A program made the position numbers and the translations under genes. The notes under the pieces were generated by a model. That model was not told where the DNA came from. It did no database searches and worked only from the letters and a program-made list of their open reading frames with translations. Positions 1 to 8,330 of a stretch of DNA of 30,161 nucleotides are shown here, in pieces (position 1 is the first letter of the stretch; every line of letters starts with the position of its first letter). The stretch is from NCBI GenBank assembly GCA_002314885.1, contig DCHT01000029.1, positions 1 through 30,161 on the forward strand. Direction: 5' to 3'. The DNA is from Bacteroidales bacterium UBA1745 (GTDB lineage Bacteria > Bacteroidota > Bacteroidia > Bacteroidales > UBA932).

Positions 1-899
1 ATCTGCTGCCAGCCAGTCTCGAAGGCACGGGCCATATAAAGGCCGCGCGGAGTGAAAATGACTCCGTCGATCCAGTCCAGCCAGGTCGGATAAGTCTCGT
101 GGTAAATGGCCTTCTTGCTGCCGTCCTTGACGGAAACGCTGTAGAGGTCGAGGGTATTCTGGGTGCGAGGCTCACGGCTCACGAAGAACTCCTGGCTGTC
201 AGGTCCCCAGAAAGGAGTGCCGAAATACTGGTCCTCCTTCTCATCGAAATCGGCCCAGACGGTAGCAGAAGCCACATCGGACGCAGCCTTCGCAAGATCT
301 ACGATAGCAATGCGGACCTCCGGATTCTTCTCGCCGGCCTTAGGATAACGGGTATTGTTCAGGGAACCATCCTGTCCGAACGGAGAGAAGATAGGGAAAA
401 GAGTCACCTCAGTGTTGTCGAAGCGATAATATGCCAGTTTCTTGCTGTCAGGAGACCACCAGAAGGCCCTGTAGCGGGACGGACGGCCGAAAATCTCCTC
501 GTAATACACCCAGGAAGCATATCCGTTGAGTATGAGATCGGTGCCGTCGAAAGTCAGCCTGGTCTCCTTTCCGCTGGCAATCTCCACATAGTAGAGGTCA
601 TTGTCGCGGGTGAAAGCGAGCATAGTGCTGTCAGGAGAGTAGGTCAGATTGACTGCGCCTTCCGGCTTCACAGGGAAATCCGCAAACTTATCAGGGAAAT
701 TCACACCGGGGACGGTCTTGGCCTTCTTCGCATTGTACACGAAGCCGTTTGCATCCTTGAAACTGCCGTCATAACTAAAGGCAACTTCGGTCTTGCTCAC
801 CCATTTCCAACGACGGGGAATTTCGTTGAACTCGTCTGCCATTGCAGTGAACGAGGCCATAAAAAGCAGCATAGAAAGCGCTGCGGTCAACTTTCTCAT
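1..899 (-). CDS. Dipeptidyl-peptidase IV-like S9 serine peptidase, N-terminal part (cut by window edge)
   Basis: Reading the minus strand from an ATG at 899 gives an open frame of about 299 residues that runs off the window at base 1, so the catalytic C-terminal hydrolase domain is not visible. Residues 1-21 form a signal peptide (MRKLTAALSM, then a hydrophobic core ending near Ala-Asp), so the protein is exported. The rest is DPP-IV-type beta-propeller: FWWSPDSKKLAYYRFD at about 146-161, and WVYYEEIFGR at 130-139, whose Glu134-Glu135 pair matches the double-Glu motif that holds the substrate N-terminus in DPP IV. In this family the enzyme removes X-Pro or X-Ala dipeptides from peptides in the periplasm. 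It starts 2 nt after the helicase stop, so it probably ends the glnS-helicase transcript. Family call is firm; exact specificity is inferred. Confidence 0.88.
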   Translation of the reverse strand, partial: MRKLTAALSMLLFMASFTAMADEFNEIPRRWKWVSKTEVAFSYDGSFKDANGFVYNAKKAKTVPGVNFPDKFADFPVKPEGAVNLTYSPDSTMLAFTRDNDLYYVEIASGKETRLTFDGTDLILNGYASWVYYEEIFGRPSRYRAFWWSPDSKKLAYYRFDNTEVTLFPIFSPFGQDGSLNNTRYPKAGEKNPEVRIAIVDLAKAASDVASATVWADFDEKEDQYFGTPFWGPDSQEFFVSREPRTQNTLDLYSVSVKDGSKKAIYHETYPTWLDWIDGVIFTPRGLYMARAFETGWQQ

Positions 900-901
900 A
901 T

Positions 902-2371
902 TCAGTTCTGAAAATATTCGTCCTTAAAATTCACCAGATAAACCTTCTCGACTCCACGCGTTATGGCGGTATAGAGCCATTTCAGATCATCCAGCACCAG
1001 TGTGTCCTGCCAGAACGGGTTGTCGATGAAGACGCAGCTCCACTGACCGCCCTGCGACTTGTGGCAGGTAATCGCATTCGCATATTTGAGCTGCAGCGCA
1101 TTGAAATACTTGTCCTCGCGCACTGCCTCCCATATTTTCTTCTTCGTGCCCTTGTCGGCATAGTCTGCACTGACACCCTCATAGAGCTGGTTCTGCTGCT
1201 CGTATGTCAGCGAAGCGCTCTCCGAATCCAGCGTATCAAGTATGACCTTGGCGACTATCTCCTGGTCGTCATAATCCGGCAGGGACAGCTTAGCTTCGGC
1301 AAAATGCAGACCATAACGGTCCTCATACTTATATATCCTGACAAGCTTGGCAATATCACCGTTGGCGATATAGTCCAGGCCCTTGACATCCTCCAGGAAC
1401 TGGTAACAGTTCTTCACTATCATCAGTTTGTCATCGCGCACCAGCCTTTCCTCCCTGAACTGGACAGCGCCGCGTATTCCGGCATTGTAGCGGTTCGCAC
1501 GCTTGTTGGAACGGCACAGAATCACGGTCTCATCCTCGCCGTAGCGGGAAAAAGCGTTTGACAGGGAGTCTATGAGTTCGCCTCCGGTGATGCGCTCCAC
1601 ATCCGGGAAAGCGGTGGCGATGAGGCCCAGGTCGCTGGTCTCAACGGTAGTCTCCCCCGGCGCATAGCCGAAGCCGTCCTCGTCCAGCTGGGAGCAGCTG
1701 ACGATGAGCTCGCGCAGATGGGTGGCATTCCAGAGTATGCCGCTCTCGTTCTGCTGACGTACGACAGTCTTGAGAGTGCAGAAGCGCGTCGCACCGTTCA
1801 TCACCATATAGTCGTGATTTAGGGCCGGGCTCAGTTCCTGACCGATAGGAGGCAGCTGGGCGCCGTCACCGACGAGTATCAGCTTGCAGCCGGAACCTGC
1901 TCTCACAAAGCGAATCAGATCGTCCAGGAGATTGCCCGAACCGAAGGCTGCCGTGGACTGTCCATTGGCATCCACGCCTATGAGCGAGGCCTCGTCCACG
2001 ATGAAGAGGCCGTCCTTGAGCTTGTTCGGCGTCAGGGAAAACTCGCCGTAGCCGCCGCTGCCGACGGATTTCTGACGGTAGATATGCTTGTGTATGGTGT
2101 AGGCGGGCTTGCCGGCGAAACCGGAGAGCACCTTGGCGGCACGACCGGTCGGAGCCAGCAGCACGCAAGGCACCTTGTAGAAGTCGAGAGTCGTAATGAC
2201 TGAAGCAAGTGCAGTCGTCTTGCCCGTACCGGCATAGCCGTTCACCACCATCAGGTCCTCGTCGGAAGTGACGAAGGCCGAAATCTCGGTAAACAGAGCA
2301 TCCTGGCAGGGAGTCGGATCGAAACCCAGGTTCTTCAGGAAACCGGCATATAGGAAAGCACTTCTGCCCAT
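902..2371 (-). CDS. RecD/PIF1-like superfamily 1 DNA helicase (AAA family ATPase)
   Basis: 489 residues with a full set of superfamily 1 helicase motifs: Walker A GYAGTGKT at 45-52, Walker B/motif II DEAS at 126-129, motif III GDGAQLPP at 168-175, and near the C-terminus CHKSQGGQW followed by YTAITRG at 467-473 (motif VI, arginine finger). This layout is that of the short RecD-like/UvrD_C_2 helicases of Bacteroidota, without the RecD2 N-terminal extension. The likely role is ATP-driven 5'-3' DNA unwinding in repair; the polarity is inferred from the family. The ATG overlaps the trkH stop by one base (TAATG), so translation is probably coupled, and an AGGAG lies 9 nt upstream of the start inside the trkH end. 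Confidence 0.9.
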   Translation of the reverse strand: MGRSAFLYAGFLKNLGFDPTPCQDALFTEISAFVTSDEDLMVVNGYAGTGKTTALASVITTLDFYKVPCVLLAPTGRAAKVLSGFAGKPAYTIHKHIYRQKSVGSGGYGEFSLTPNKLKDGLFIVDEASLIGVDANGQSTAAFGSGNLLDDLIRFVRAGSGCKLILVGDGAQLPPIGQELSPALNHDYMVMNGATRFCTLKTVVRQQNESGILWNATHLRELIVSCSQLDEDGFGYAPGETTVETSDLGLIATAFPDVERITGGELIDSLSNAFSRYGEDETVILCRSNKRANRYNAGIRGAVQFREERLVRDDKLMIVKNCYQFLEDVKGLDYIANGDIAKLVRIYKYEDRYGLHFAEAKLSLPDYDDQEIVAKVILDTLDSESASLTYEQQNQLYEGVSADYADKGTKKKIWEAVREDKYFNALQLKYANAITCHKSQGGQWSCVFIDNPFWQDTLVLDDLKWLYTAITRGVEKVYLVNFKDEYFQN

Positions 2372-3822
2372 TATCGGTTTCTCCTGAAAATCATTGAAAC
2401 TGCTATGAGTACAGGATAGATCTCAAGACGGCCGAAGAACATATCCACGGTGTAGATGAACTTGGCAACCAGAGGCTGAGCCGAGAAGTTGCCCGCCGTA
2501 CCGATGGATGCGAGACCAGGGCCGACGTTGCCCACGGAGGCGAGGGAACCGGAGAAAGCCTCTATGGTATCCACGCCGATGAGCATCAGCAAAGCGAATG
2601 AGACCACTATAACCATCACGTAGAGTGCGATGTAAGTCATAACCGGAAGCACGGCAGAATCGGCCACTGACTGTCCTCCGATGCGTACCTGACGCACTGA
2701 TGAAGGATGCAGTTTGGAATAGACGTCCCTTCTGACCGTCTTCACGACGAGCAGCACGCGGTCCGCCTTGAGGCCGCCCGTAGTGGAGCCCGCGCAGGCG
2801 CACTGGAAGCCAGCAAGCATCAGTATGACACTGCAGAGCACAGGAATGTTCGTCGTGTCTTCGATGGCGAAACCAGATGTCGTAATGTAACTGAGCAGAT
2901 GGAAATAGCCGTCCATAAAGGCCTTGCCCCAGCTCTCATATCCGCCCTGCAGCTTGAGGGACATTGACATCACGAAGCCCAGCACTATGACACAGCCGAT
3001 GAAATAGATGAAAACAGGATTCTTCAGAGGCTTGAGAGAACGGCCGGCAACCACGGAGAAAAGCATACCGAAATGCGTAGCCGCCAATATCATATAGACC
3101 ATTACTATAATATATATAGCATTGGAATGATAGTAGCCTATGGAGAGGTTCTTGGTACTGAAACCGCCGGTCGCGCAGTTGCTGAAGGCGTGGTTGATGG
3201 CATCGAACACCGGCATACCTGCAATCACCAGGGCAATGAACTCCGTGACAATCAGGGTGAAGAACACGGTCACGATGACCTTCACCGTGCTGCTGCCGCG
3301 GAGATGGTAACCCTCACGCGAAAGCGAGGAGAGTTCCATATTCGTCAGGCGATGACGGAAAGGACTGGCCTGAGGGAGCACCAGAAGCAGGAATACGATG
3401 ACTCCCAAGCCGCCGATCAGATGGGTGGAAGACCTCCAGAAGAGCAGGCTGTTAGGAAGAGCCTCGATGTCCTTGAGTATGGTGGCTCCTGTGGTCGTAA
3501 AGCCGGAAACGCTCTCGAACCAGGCATTGATGAGGGAGAACTCCCCTCCCCAGAGCACGTACGGGAGCATTCCGAGTATGAACGAAAGCATCCAGGACAG
3601 CACTATGATGATGTAGCCGTCCTTGACAGTCACCTCAGGAGTCTTATGTACGAAGATGAACGGGAAGCCACCGACGATGGCTGTGATGACGCAGCTCACG
3701 GCAAGCGGCACGAAACCTGAATCCGTTCCGTAGATGATGGAAACTATCACCGACAGGAACATAAACAGGGCGCTCACCAGGAGGGCGGAACCCACATATC
3801 GTGATATGGCCTTTACGTTCAT
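2371..3822 (-). CDS. trkH: TrkH/KtrB-family potassium uptake protein
   Basis: 483-residue polytopic inner-membrane protein. All four pore loops of the Trk/Ktr superfamily are visible: GFTTTGAT at 107-114, NCATGGFST at 215-223, TTSGFA at 314-319 and SVGNVGPGL at 429-437, each with the selectivity-filter glycine. CACAGSTTGGLK at 341-352 is also typical of the family. It imports K+ and normally needs a cytosolic RCK-type partner (TrkA/KtrA). No such gene is in this window; the upstream, translationally coupled gene is a two-TM protein instead. Its start overlaps that gene's stop (TAATG) and its stop overlaps the helicase start in the same way. Confidence 0.95.
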   Translation of the reverse strand: MNVKAISRYVGSALLVSALFMFLSVIVSIIYGTDSGFVPLAVSCVITAIVGGFPFIFVHKTPEVTVKDGYIIIVLSWMLSFILGMLPYVLWGGEFSLINAWFESVSGFTTTGATILKDIEALPNSLLFWRSSTHLIGGLGVIVFLLLVLPQASPFRHRLTNMELSSLSREGYHLRGSSTVKVIVTVFFTLIVTEFIALVIAGMPVFDAINHAFSNCATGGFSTKNLSIGYYHSNAIYIIVMVYMILAATHFGMLFSVVAGRSLKPLKNPVFIYFIGCVIVLGFVMSMSLKLQGGYESWGKAFMDGYFHLLSYITTSGFAIEDTTNIPVLCSVILMLAGFQCACAGSTTGGLKADRVLLVVKTVRRDVYSKLHPSSVRQVRIGGQSVADSAVLPVMTYIALYVMVIVVSFALLMLIGVDTIEAFSGSLASVGNVGPGLASIGTAGNFSAQPLVAKFIYTVDMFFGRLEIYPVLIAVSMIFRRNR

Positions 3823-4622
3823 TATCTTTCGTTGTTTGAATTGAGCTGGTCGCGGAGCTTCACTATCCTCTTGCGGAGTTCGGAATTCTCATCAGTGATT
3901 TCAGTGAGTTCCTCGTTGAGTTTGCAGAGCTGGTCATCCCCTTCGAAGGTATAGCTGTATTTGCGGCCTCTCTGGGTGAAGTCTTCAAGTGCCCCGAGCA
4001 TCTTGTAGATTGGATCCACATAGTAGGCAAGGAGGAAGAACAGCAGGAGGAAGAGCAGCATAAGTCCGGCAACGACGGTGACCATTCCCGGAATGATGCT
4101 CCTGTAGAAGCCTTCCTCGAAGTCCTGAGCCTTGAGCTTGAGGTCGTCGTGGATGGCCTCGTTGTAAAGGTCCAGCATCAAGGTAAGCTCATTGTAACGA
4201 GGCTGAAGTTCGTCGAAATACCAGTCCCTGGAATTCTTGAAATCGGAAAGGACTACCTCCTCGAGATTCGAAGCCTCATCGAGATATGCGATGAAAACGT
4301 CCATCAAGGTATCCGTGAGAGGCATTTCCTGGACATCGGCGAGTTCAAGGAACACATCCTCGCATTCGGTGATCTCGGAGTCGAGGTCGAAATTCGTCAC
4401 CGCGGTGAGGGAGTCAGCATCGCCCACGGTCTCCAGTATCTGAAGGTTGAAGCGTTCGCTCGTGCTTGCAATCTTCTGGGAAATATTGATGTTCTCGATG
4501 TCCTCAGCAATGATTGCCGACACGGTGTCGCTCATCCTGCTGAATTCCAGGACGGAAATGACACCCGATATTATGAGCATTGCGGCGATGGCGCCGAGTG
4601 CAAGCGAGATCTTCTTCTTCAT
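3822..4622 (-). CDS. Two-TM membrane protein with chemoreceptor-like four-helix sensor region, HAMP-like segment and coiled coil; no output domain
   Basis: 266 residues, function unknown. A membrane helix at about 5-27 is followed by a mostly helical, acidic extracytoplasmic region (28-175) resembling the four-helix-bundle sensor of methyl-accepting proteins, then a second helix at about 176-201. After it comes a HAMP-like stretch (VDPIYKMLGALEDF from residue 202, then GDDQLCKLNEEL) that runs into a charged coiled coil ending at residue 266. There is no kinase, GGDEF or MCP signalling domain. The gene lies directly upstream of and overlaps trkH, suggesting it could regulate or assemble the K+ transporter; that is inference from context. 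It could also be a stand-alone structural membrane protein. Confidence 0.7.
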   Translation of the reverse strand: MKKKISLALGAIAAMLIISGVISVLEFSRMSDTVSAIIAEDIENINISQKIASTSERFNLQILETVGDADSLTAVTNFDLDSEITECEDVFLELADVQEMPLTDTLMDVFIAYLDEASNLEEVVLSDFKNSRDWYFDELQPRYNELTLMLDLYNEAIHDDLKLKAQDFEEGFYRSIIPGMVTVVAGLMLLFLLLFFLLAYYVDPIYKMLGALEDFTQRGRKYSYTFEGDDQLCKLNEELTEITDENSELRKRIVKLRDQLNSNNER

Positions 4623-4629
4623 TGACGGA

Positions 4630-6474
4630 CTAACTGTTTACTTGGATATAGAAGTAGCAATCAGGACACTCCTCAAGATAGAGCTTATACGTGCCATTAG
4701 GCGTAGTGCCCAAAATCGTGACATCTCCACTACTACCGGAGACAGACAGATTGCTGTTGTCGCATTTGAGGGTGGCGGGAAGGTATTGGAGAGGCTCGGT
4801 ATAAGAGAAATCATCAGAATAATAACCGGTTGAATTGATATACACTGTGTATCGCCAACCGGAACTACCGCTTGCACCAACCTGGCTCTTGGACACTGTC
4901 CAGGTGCCTCCGATATTGGTGGCGACGGTGGCAAGTGTGGTACTTTTGATAAAGAAGGTCTTGAACTGCGCCTTGACATTGAGAGTGGCAGTCTTGCCCG
5001 TCGTTGTCTTCACGGAGAATGTACCGGTACGGCTCATAGCGATGGCAGTCTTGAAGTAGAAATTATTCTCTGATTTGTCGATATAGGTGAAGTCCCCACT
5101 GAAAGATCCGGTCAGGAAATTATTAGCAGTGCTTCCGTAGGCTGCGGCTATTTCGTACCAGTCAAAAGAATCGCAGGTATAGCCATTGACACCGACGACG
5201 ACCTGAGAATTCTGACCAGGGAGGTACGGCTGGGATGCAGTGGTGACCTTCACACGTCCATATTGAATCGCCTCAGGATCCGAATACGGATTTATATTGA
5301 TGTAAGAATGCGGAGTCAGAGTATAGTTGTTGTCGATCACAAGTATGGACTTCTTGATTGTCTCAGTACCAGCCTTGATAGTGAAATTCGCCATTCCTGC
5401 AGACTTGAACTTGATATCGTTACCGTCCATTTCGGCAATGGAAGTATTGTCGGAAGTAATCGTGTATGGAAAATCGGATGGATCCACTTTGACGGAAAAA
5501 GCCCTGTCCGCAGAATAACCCAGGACAAATACCGTCTGTTTGACATATGCGGTAATCGACTTGACGTATGGTTCAACAACGGTGACGACACAGTTGCACT
5601 GCTTGGAAGGGTCGCTCTTGGACTTAATTATCACCATTGCCTTTGCGGCTTTCAATCCGGTCACAACACACTTGTCGCCGTCCGGTTCAAGGCTCAGAGC
5701 GTCAGTATCGGTCACATACCACTCGATGTCCTTGGCCGTGGCGTTGGAAGGCAACACCGTAGCGGTGAGAGTAGTCTTGGAGCCGACAAACAATTCAGAA
5801 ATGCTTGTAGGGTACACACTGACTCCTGTAACTGCCCTGTAGATTGCGGTAAGCTTGACGTTCAAGTGGCTAGTTCCTGAGATGTTCGTTATCTTCAGAG
5901 AGGAGACGTATGAACCATCCTTAGGAGCCTCAGAGGAACATCCGACAGTGACGGTGTTCTCATTTACGGTAGTATAGAAATAGCCCTTCGGATCATTCTC
6001 AATGGTGTACTCGAGGTTGCCTGCAGTGAAGCACTGCTTGTTGTCATCATCCATTCCTGGGGCAGACTTGACAGTGACAGTAAAGGTGTTGGTGAAGCCA
6101 GGGGCGACTTCAAGGGCACCTGTGCTGGAGCTCCAGCTGGTGATGTCACGTTTCTGGACACATACTTCCAGGGTCACCTTCCTGCCATTCACGGAACTGA
6201 TCGTGAGAGTAGCGTAACCAGGGTTGTGAGCAGTAACGAAGCCCTCGATGGCAGTGACCACATTGTCGTTTGAAGATGTATAGATGAGCACACTCTCCTT
6301 TCCAGCCGGAGTAGTCTCGATCGCCAGCATAGCAGTAGCGCCGGTCTGGAGATAGAGGACGCCGTCAATAACCCTTTCGTCTACAATGCGTATGGAAGTC
6401 ACGGCCTCCTTGGAACAGGAGACGGACACCAGCGCGCAGATTGCCATAAGGCAGATTGCAAGATATTTTCTCAT
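4630..6474 (-). CDS. Cell-surface lipoprotein with bacterial Ig-like (BIG2) domains
   Basis: 614 residues. The lipoprotein signal peptide MRKYLAICLMAICALVSVSC puts the lipidated Cys at residue 20. The body is almost all beta-strand: an Ig-like segment at about 25-105, a divergent one at 110-210, a clear BIG2 domain at about 213-300 (VTGVSVYPTSISELFVGSKT, then LPSNATAKDIEW), another at about 305-385, and an unassigned Ser/Thr/Tyr/Gly-rich C-terminal region of about 225 residues. Such proteins usually act in adhesion or surface display. It is 15 nt downstream of glnS and 7 nt upstream of the four-helix protein, so it probably shares the glnS transcript. No catalytic motif is visible. Confidence 0.8.
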   Translation of the reverse strand: MRKYLAICLMAICALVSVSCSKEAVTSIRIVDERVIDGVLYLQTGATAMLAIETTPAGKESVLIYTSSNDNVVTAIEGFVTAHNPGYATLTISSVNGRKVTLEVCVQKRDITSWSSSTGALEVAPGFTNTFTVTVKSAPGMDDDNKQCFTAGNLEYTIENDPKGYFYTTVNENTVTVGCSSEAPKDGSYVSSLKITNISGTSHLNVKLTAIYRAVTGVSVYPTSISELFVGSKTTLTATVLPSNATAKDIEWYVTDTDALSLEPDGDKCVVTGLKAAKAMVIIKSKSDPSKQCNCVVTVVEPYVKSITAYVKQTVFVLGYSADRAFSVKVDPSDFPYTITSDNTSIAEMDGNDIKFKSAGMANFTIKAGTETIKKSILVIDNNYTLTPHSYININPYSDPEAIQYGRVKVTTASQPYLPGQNSQVVVGVNGYTCDSFDWYEIAAAYGSTANNFLTGSFSGDFTYIDKSENNFYFKTAIAMSRTGTFSVKTTTGKTATLNVKAQFKTFFIKSTTLATVATNIGGTWTVSKSQVGASGSSGWRYTVYINSTGYYSDDFSYTEPLQYLPATLKCDNSNLSVSGSSGDVTILGTTPNGTYKLYLEECPDCYFYIQVNS

Positions 6475-6489
6475 AAGTCGGTAAGTTTT

Positions 6490-8163
6490 CTAGAATTTGA
6501 AAGAATCCTTCAGGGCAGTGGTCTTGTTGAACACAGGCTTCTCAGTTGTGCTCTCCTTGTCCTTGAAGAAGTAGCCGACGCGCTCGAACTGCACGGCGAT
6601 GCCGCTGTTATCCTCGAGGAGGGCTGGCTCGGCATAACCCTTGGCCTCGATGAGGGAATCAGGGTTGAGGAAGTCCTTGTAGTCCTTGTCCCCAGGCACC
6701 TGGCTCATATCGGCGAGGGTGAAGAGACGGTCGTAGAGACGGAGGTCGATCTCCTTGGCATATTCGGTGGATACCCAGTGGATGGTGCCCTTGACGGAGC
6801 GCCACTCCCCTGTTCCAGGACGGGTTGAAGGGTCGTATGTACACTTGAGCTCGACAACCTTGCCGTTCTCGTCCTTGACGATTTCCTCACACTTGATGAT
6901 GTAGGTGTACTTCAGGCGCACCTCTCCGTCAGGTTTGAGGCGGAAGTATTTCTTAGGAGCATCCTCCATAAAGTCGGCACGGTCGATGAGGAGTTCGCGG
7001 GTGAAAGGCACCTTGCGGCTTGCGCCCTCAGGATCTGCAGGGTTGAGAGGACAGTCGAACCATTCGGTCTGGCCTTCAGGATAGTTGGTGATGGTCAGCT
7101 TGATAGGATCGTCGGAAACGACCATATAGCGGTTTGCACGCTCGTTCAGGTCCTGACGCACGCACCATTCGAGGAGCTGGATGTCCATAAGCTGGTCGCG
7201 CTTGCTCACGCCGATCTTCTCGCAGAACATCTTGAGGGCCTCGGCAGTGTAGCCGCGACGGCGGACACCGCAGAGAGTAGGCATACGAGGGTCATCCCAG
7301 CCGGCTACGAGTCCCTTCTGCACAAGCTCGAGAAGCTTTCTCTTGCTCATAAGGGTGTAGGTGAGGTTCAGACGGGCGAACTCATACTGATGTGATGGAT
7401 AGATGCCCAGGGTCTGGATGAACCAGTCGTAGAGAGGACGGTGAACGTCGAACTCGAGGGTACAGATGGAATGGGTGATGTTCTCGATGGAGTCGCACTG
7501 TCCGTGGGTGTAGTCGTACATAGGATAGATGCACCACTTGTCGCCGGTACGGTGATGATGAGCGTGCTTGATACGGTAGAGGATTGGATCGCGGAACATC
7601 ATATTCGGATGTGCCATATCGATCTTGGCGCGGAGCACCTTCTCGCCGTCGGCATACTTGCCTGCCCTCATCTCACGGAAGAGCTGGAGGTTCTCCTCCA
7701 CGCTGCGGTTGCGCCAAGGGCTGTCCTTGCCCGGAGTCTCGACGGTACCGCGGTTCTCACGCATTTCCTCCTGAGTCTGGTCATCGACGTATGCGATGCC
7801 CTTGACGATCATCTCCTCAGCCCACTGGTAGAGCTGCTCGAAGTAATCGGAAGCATAGCATTCCTTCTCCCACTTGAAGCCGAGCCACTTGATGTCTTCC
7901 TTGATGGCATCCACGTACTCAGTGTCTTCCTTGGTTGGGTTGGTGTCGTCGTAGCGGAGGTTGGTCTTTCCGTTGTATTTCTGTGCAAGGCCGAAGTTGA
8001 TGCAGAGGCTCTTGGCGTGGCCAAGGTGAAGGTAGCCGTTTGGCTCAGGTGGGAAACGGGTAAGTATGCTCTCACACTTGCCCTCTGCCAGGTCTGCCTC
8101 GATGATCTCCTCGAGGAAATTGAGTTTCTTCGGCTCTTCGGCCTCAATTCTGTTTTCTTCCAT
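6490..8163 (-). CDS. glnS: Glutaminyl-tRNA synthetase
   Basis: 557 residues, full length for the family. The class I signature PEPNGYLHLGHAKS has its HLGH at 46-49, and the KMSKS-equivalent loop is MSKRK at 272-276. LRYDDTNPTKEDTEY follows the HIGH region as in GlnRS, and the C-terminal part is the anticodon-binding beta-barrel. It charges tRNA-Gln with glutamine in the cytosol. It is the first gene of the six-gene minus-strand run, with a -7 box (8223-8230) giving a leader of about 50-60 nt. The leader shows no obvious T-box or attenuator. Confidence 0.97.
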   Translation of the reverse strand: MEENRIEAEEPKKLNFLEEIIEADLAEGKCESILTRFPPEPNGYLHLGHAKSLCINFGLAQKYNGKTNLRYDDTNPTKEDTEYVDAIKEDIKWLGFKWEKECYASDYFEQLYQWAEEMIVKGIAYVDDQTQEEMRENRGTVETPGKDSPWRNRSVEENLQLFREMRAGKYADGEKVLRAKIDMAHPNMMFRDPILYRIKHAHHHRTGDKWCIYPMYDYTHGQCDSIENITHSICTLEFDVHRPLYDWFIQTLGIYPSHQYEFARLNLTYTLMSKRKLLELVQKGLVAGWDDPRMPTLCGVRRRGYTAEALKMFCEKIGVSKRDQLMDIQLLEWCVRQDLNERANRYMVVSDDPIKLTITNYPEGQTEWFDCPLNPADPEGASRKVPFTRELLIDRADFMEDAPKKYFRLKPDGEVRLKYTYIIKCEEIVKDENGKVVELKCTYDPSTRPGTGEWRSVKGTIHWVSTEYAKEIDLRLYDRLFTLADMSQVPGDKDYKDFLNPDSLIEAKGYAEPALLEDNSGIAVQFERVGYFFKDKESTTEKPVFNKTTALKDSFKF

Positions 8164-8222
8164 ATCTTTTTATTTCAATTTTTATTCGTTTTTGGCGGTC
8201 AATATATAGGACCATAATCGCG

Positions 8223-8230
8223 CAAAGATA
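8223..8230 (-). promoter_or_regulatory. Predicted -7 box (TATCTTTG) for glnS
   Basis: On the minus strand this reads TATCTTTG, a full match to the Bacteroidota -7 consensus TAnnTTTG. No TTTG -33 element is seen at the usual 19-21 nt spacing; the nearest TTTG is about 26 nt upstream. The glnS start lies 59 nt downstream. Confidence 0.55.
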
Positions 8231-8242
8231 AAAATAATTCAT

Positions 8243-8250
8243 TATTTTTG
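8243..8250 (+). promoter_or_regulatory. Predicted -7 box (TATTTTTG) for yicC
   Basis: TATTTTTG matches TAnnTTTG exactly and lies only 12 nt from the oppositely oriented glnS box, so the two promoters are back to back. The yicC ATG is 80 nt downstream. No clear -33 element is seen. Confidence 0.5.
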
Positions 8251-8330
8251 CCACAGCAAAGGCGACAAATGACCATTTTCAGGCAGGACGGTTGCCATTG
8301 CAAGTAAGTAAAACCCTAAAAATCAAGTCA

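Noticed and set aside
99..911. 270-residue plus-strand open frame antisense to the DPP-IV-like gene
   Set aside because: The minus-strand frame gives a signal peptide and a recognisable peptidase propeller; the plus frame gives neither.
8292..8330. TTG start extending YicC by 13 residues
   Set aside because: The family begins close to the M-T-G-Y-G motif, which the ATG at 8331 provides.
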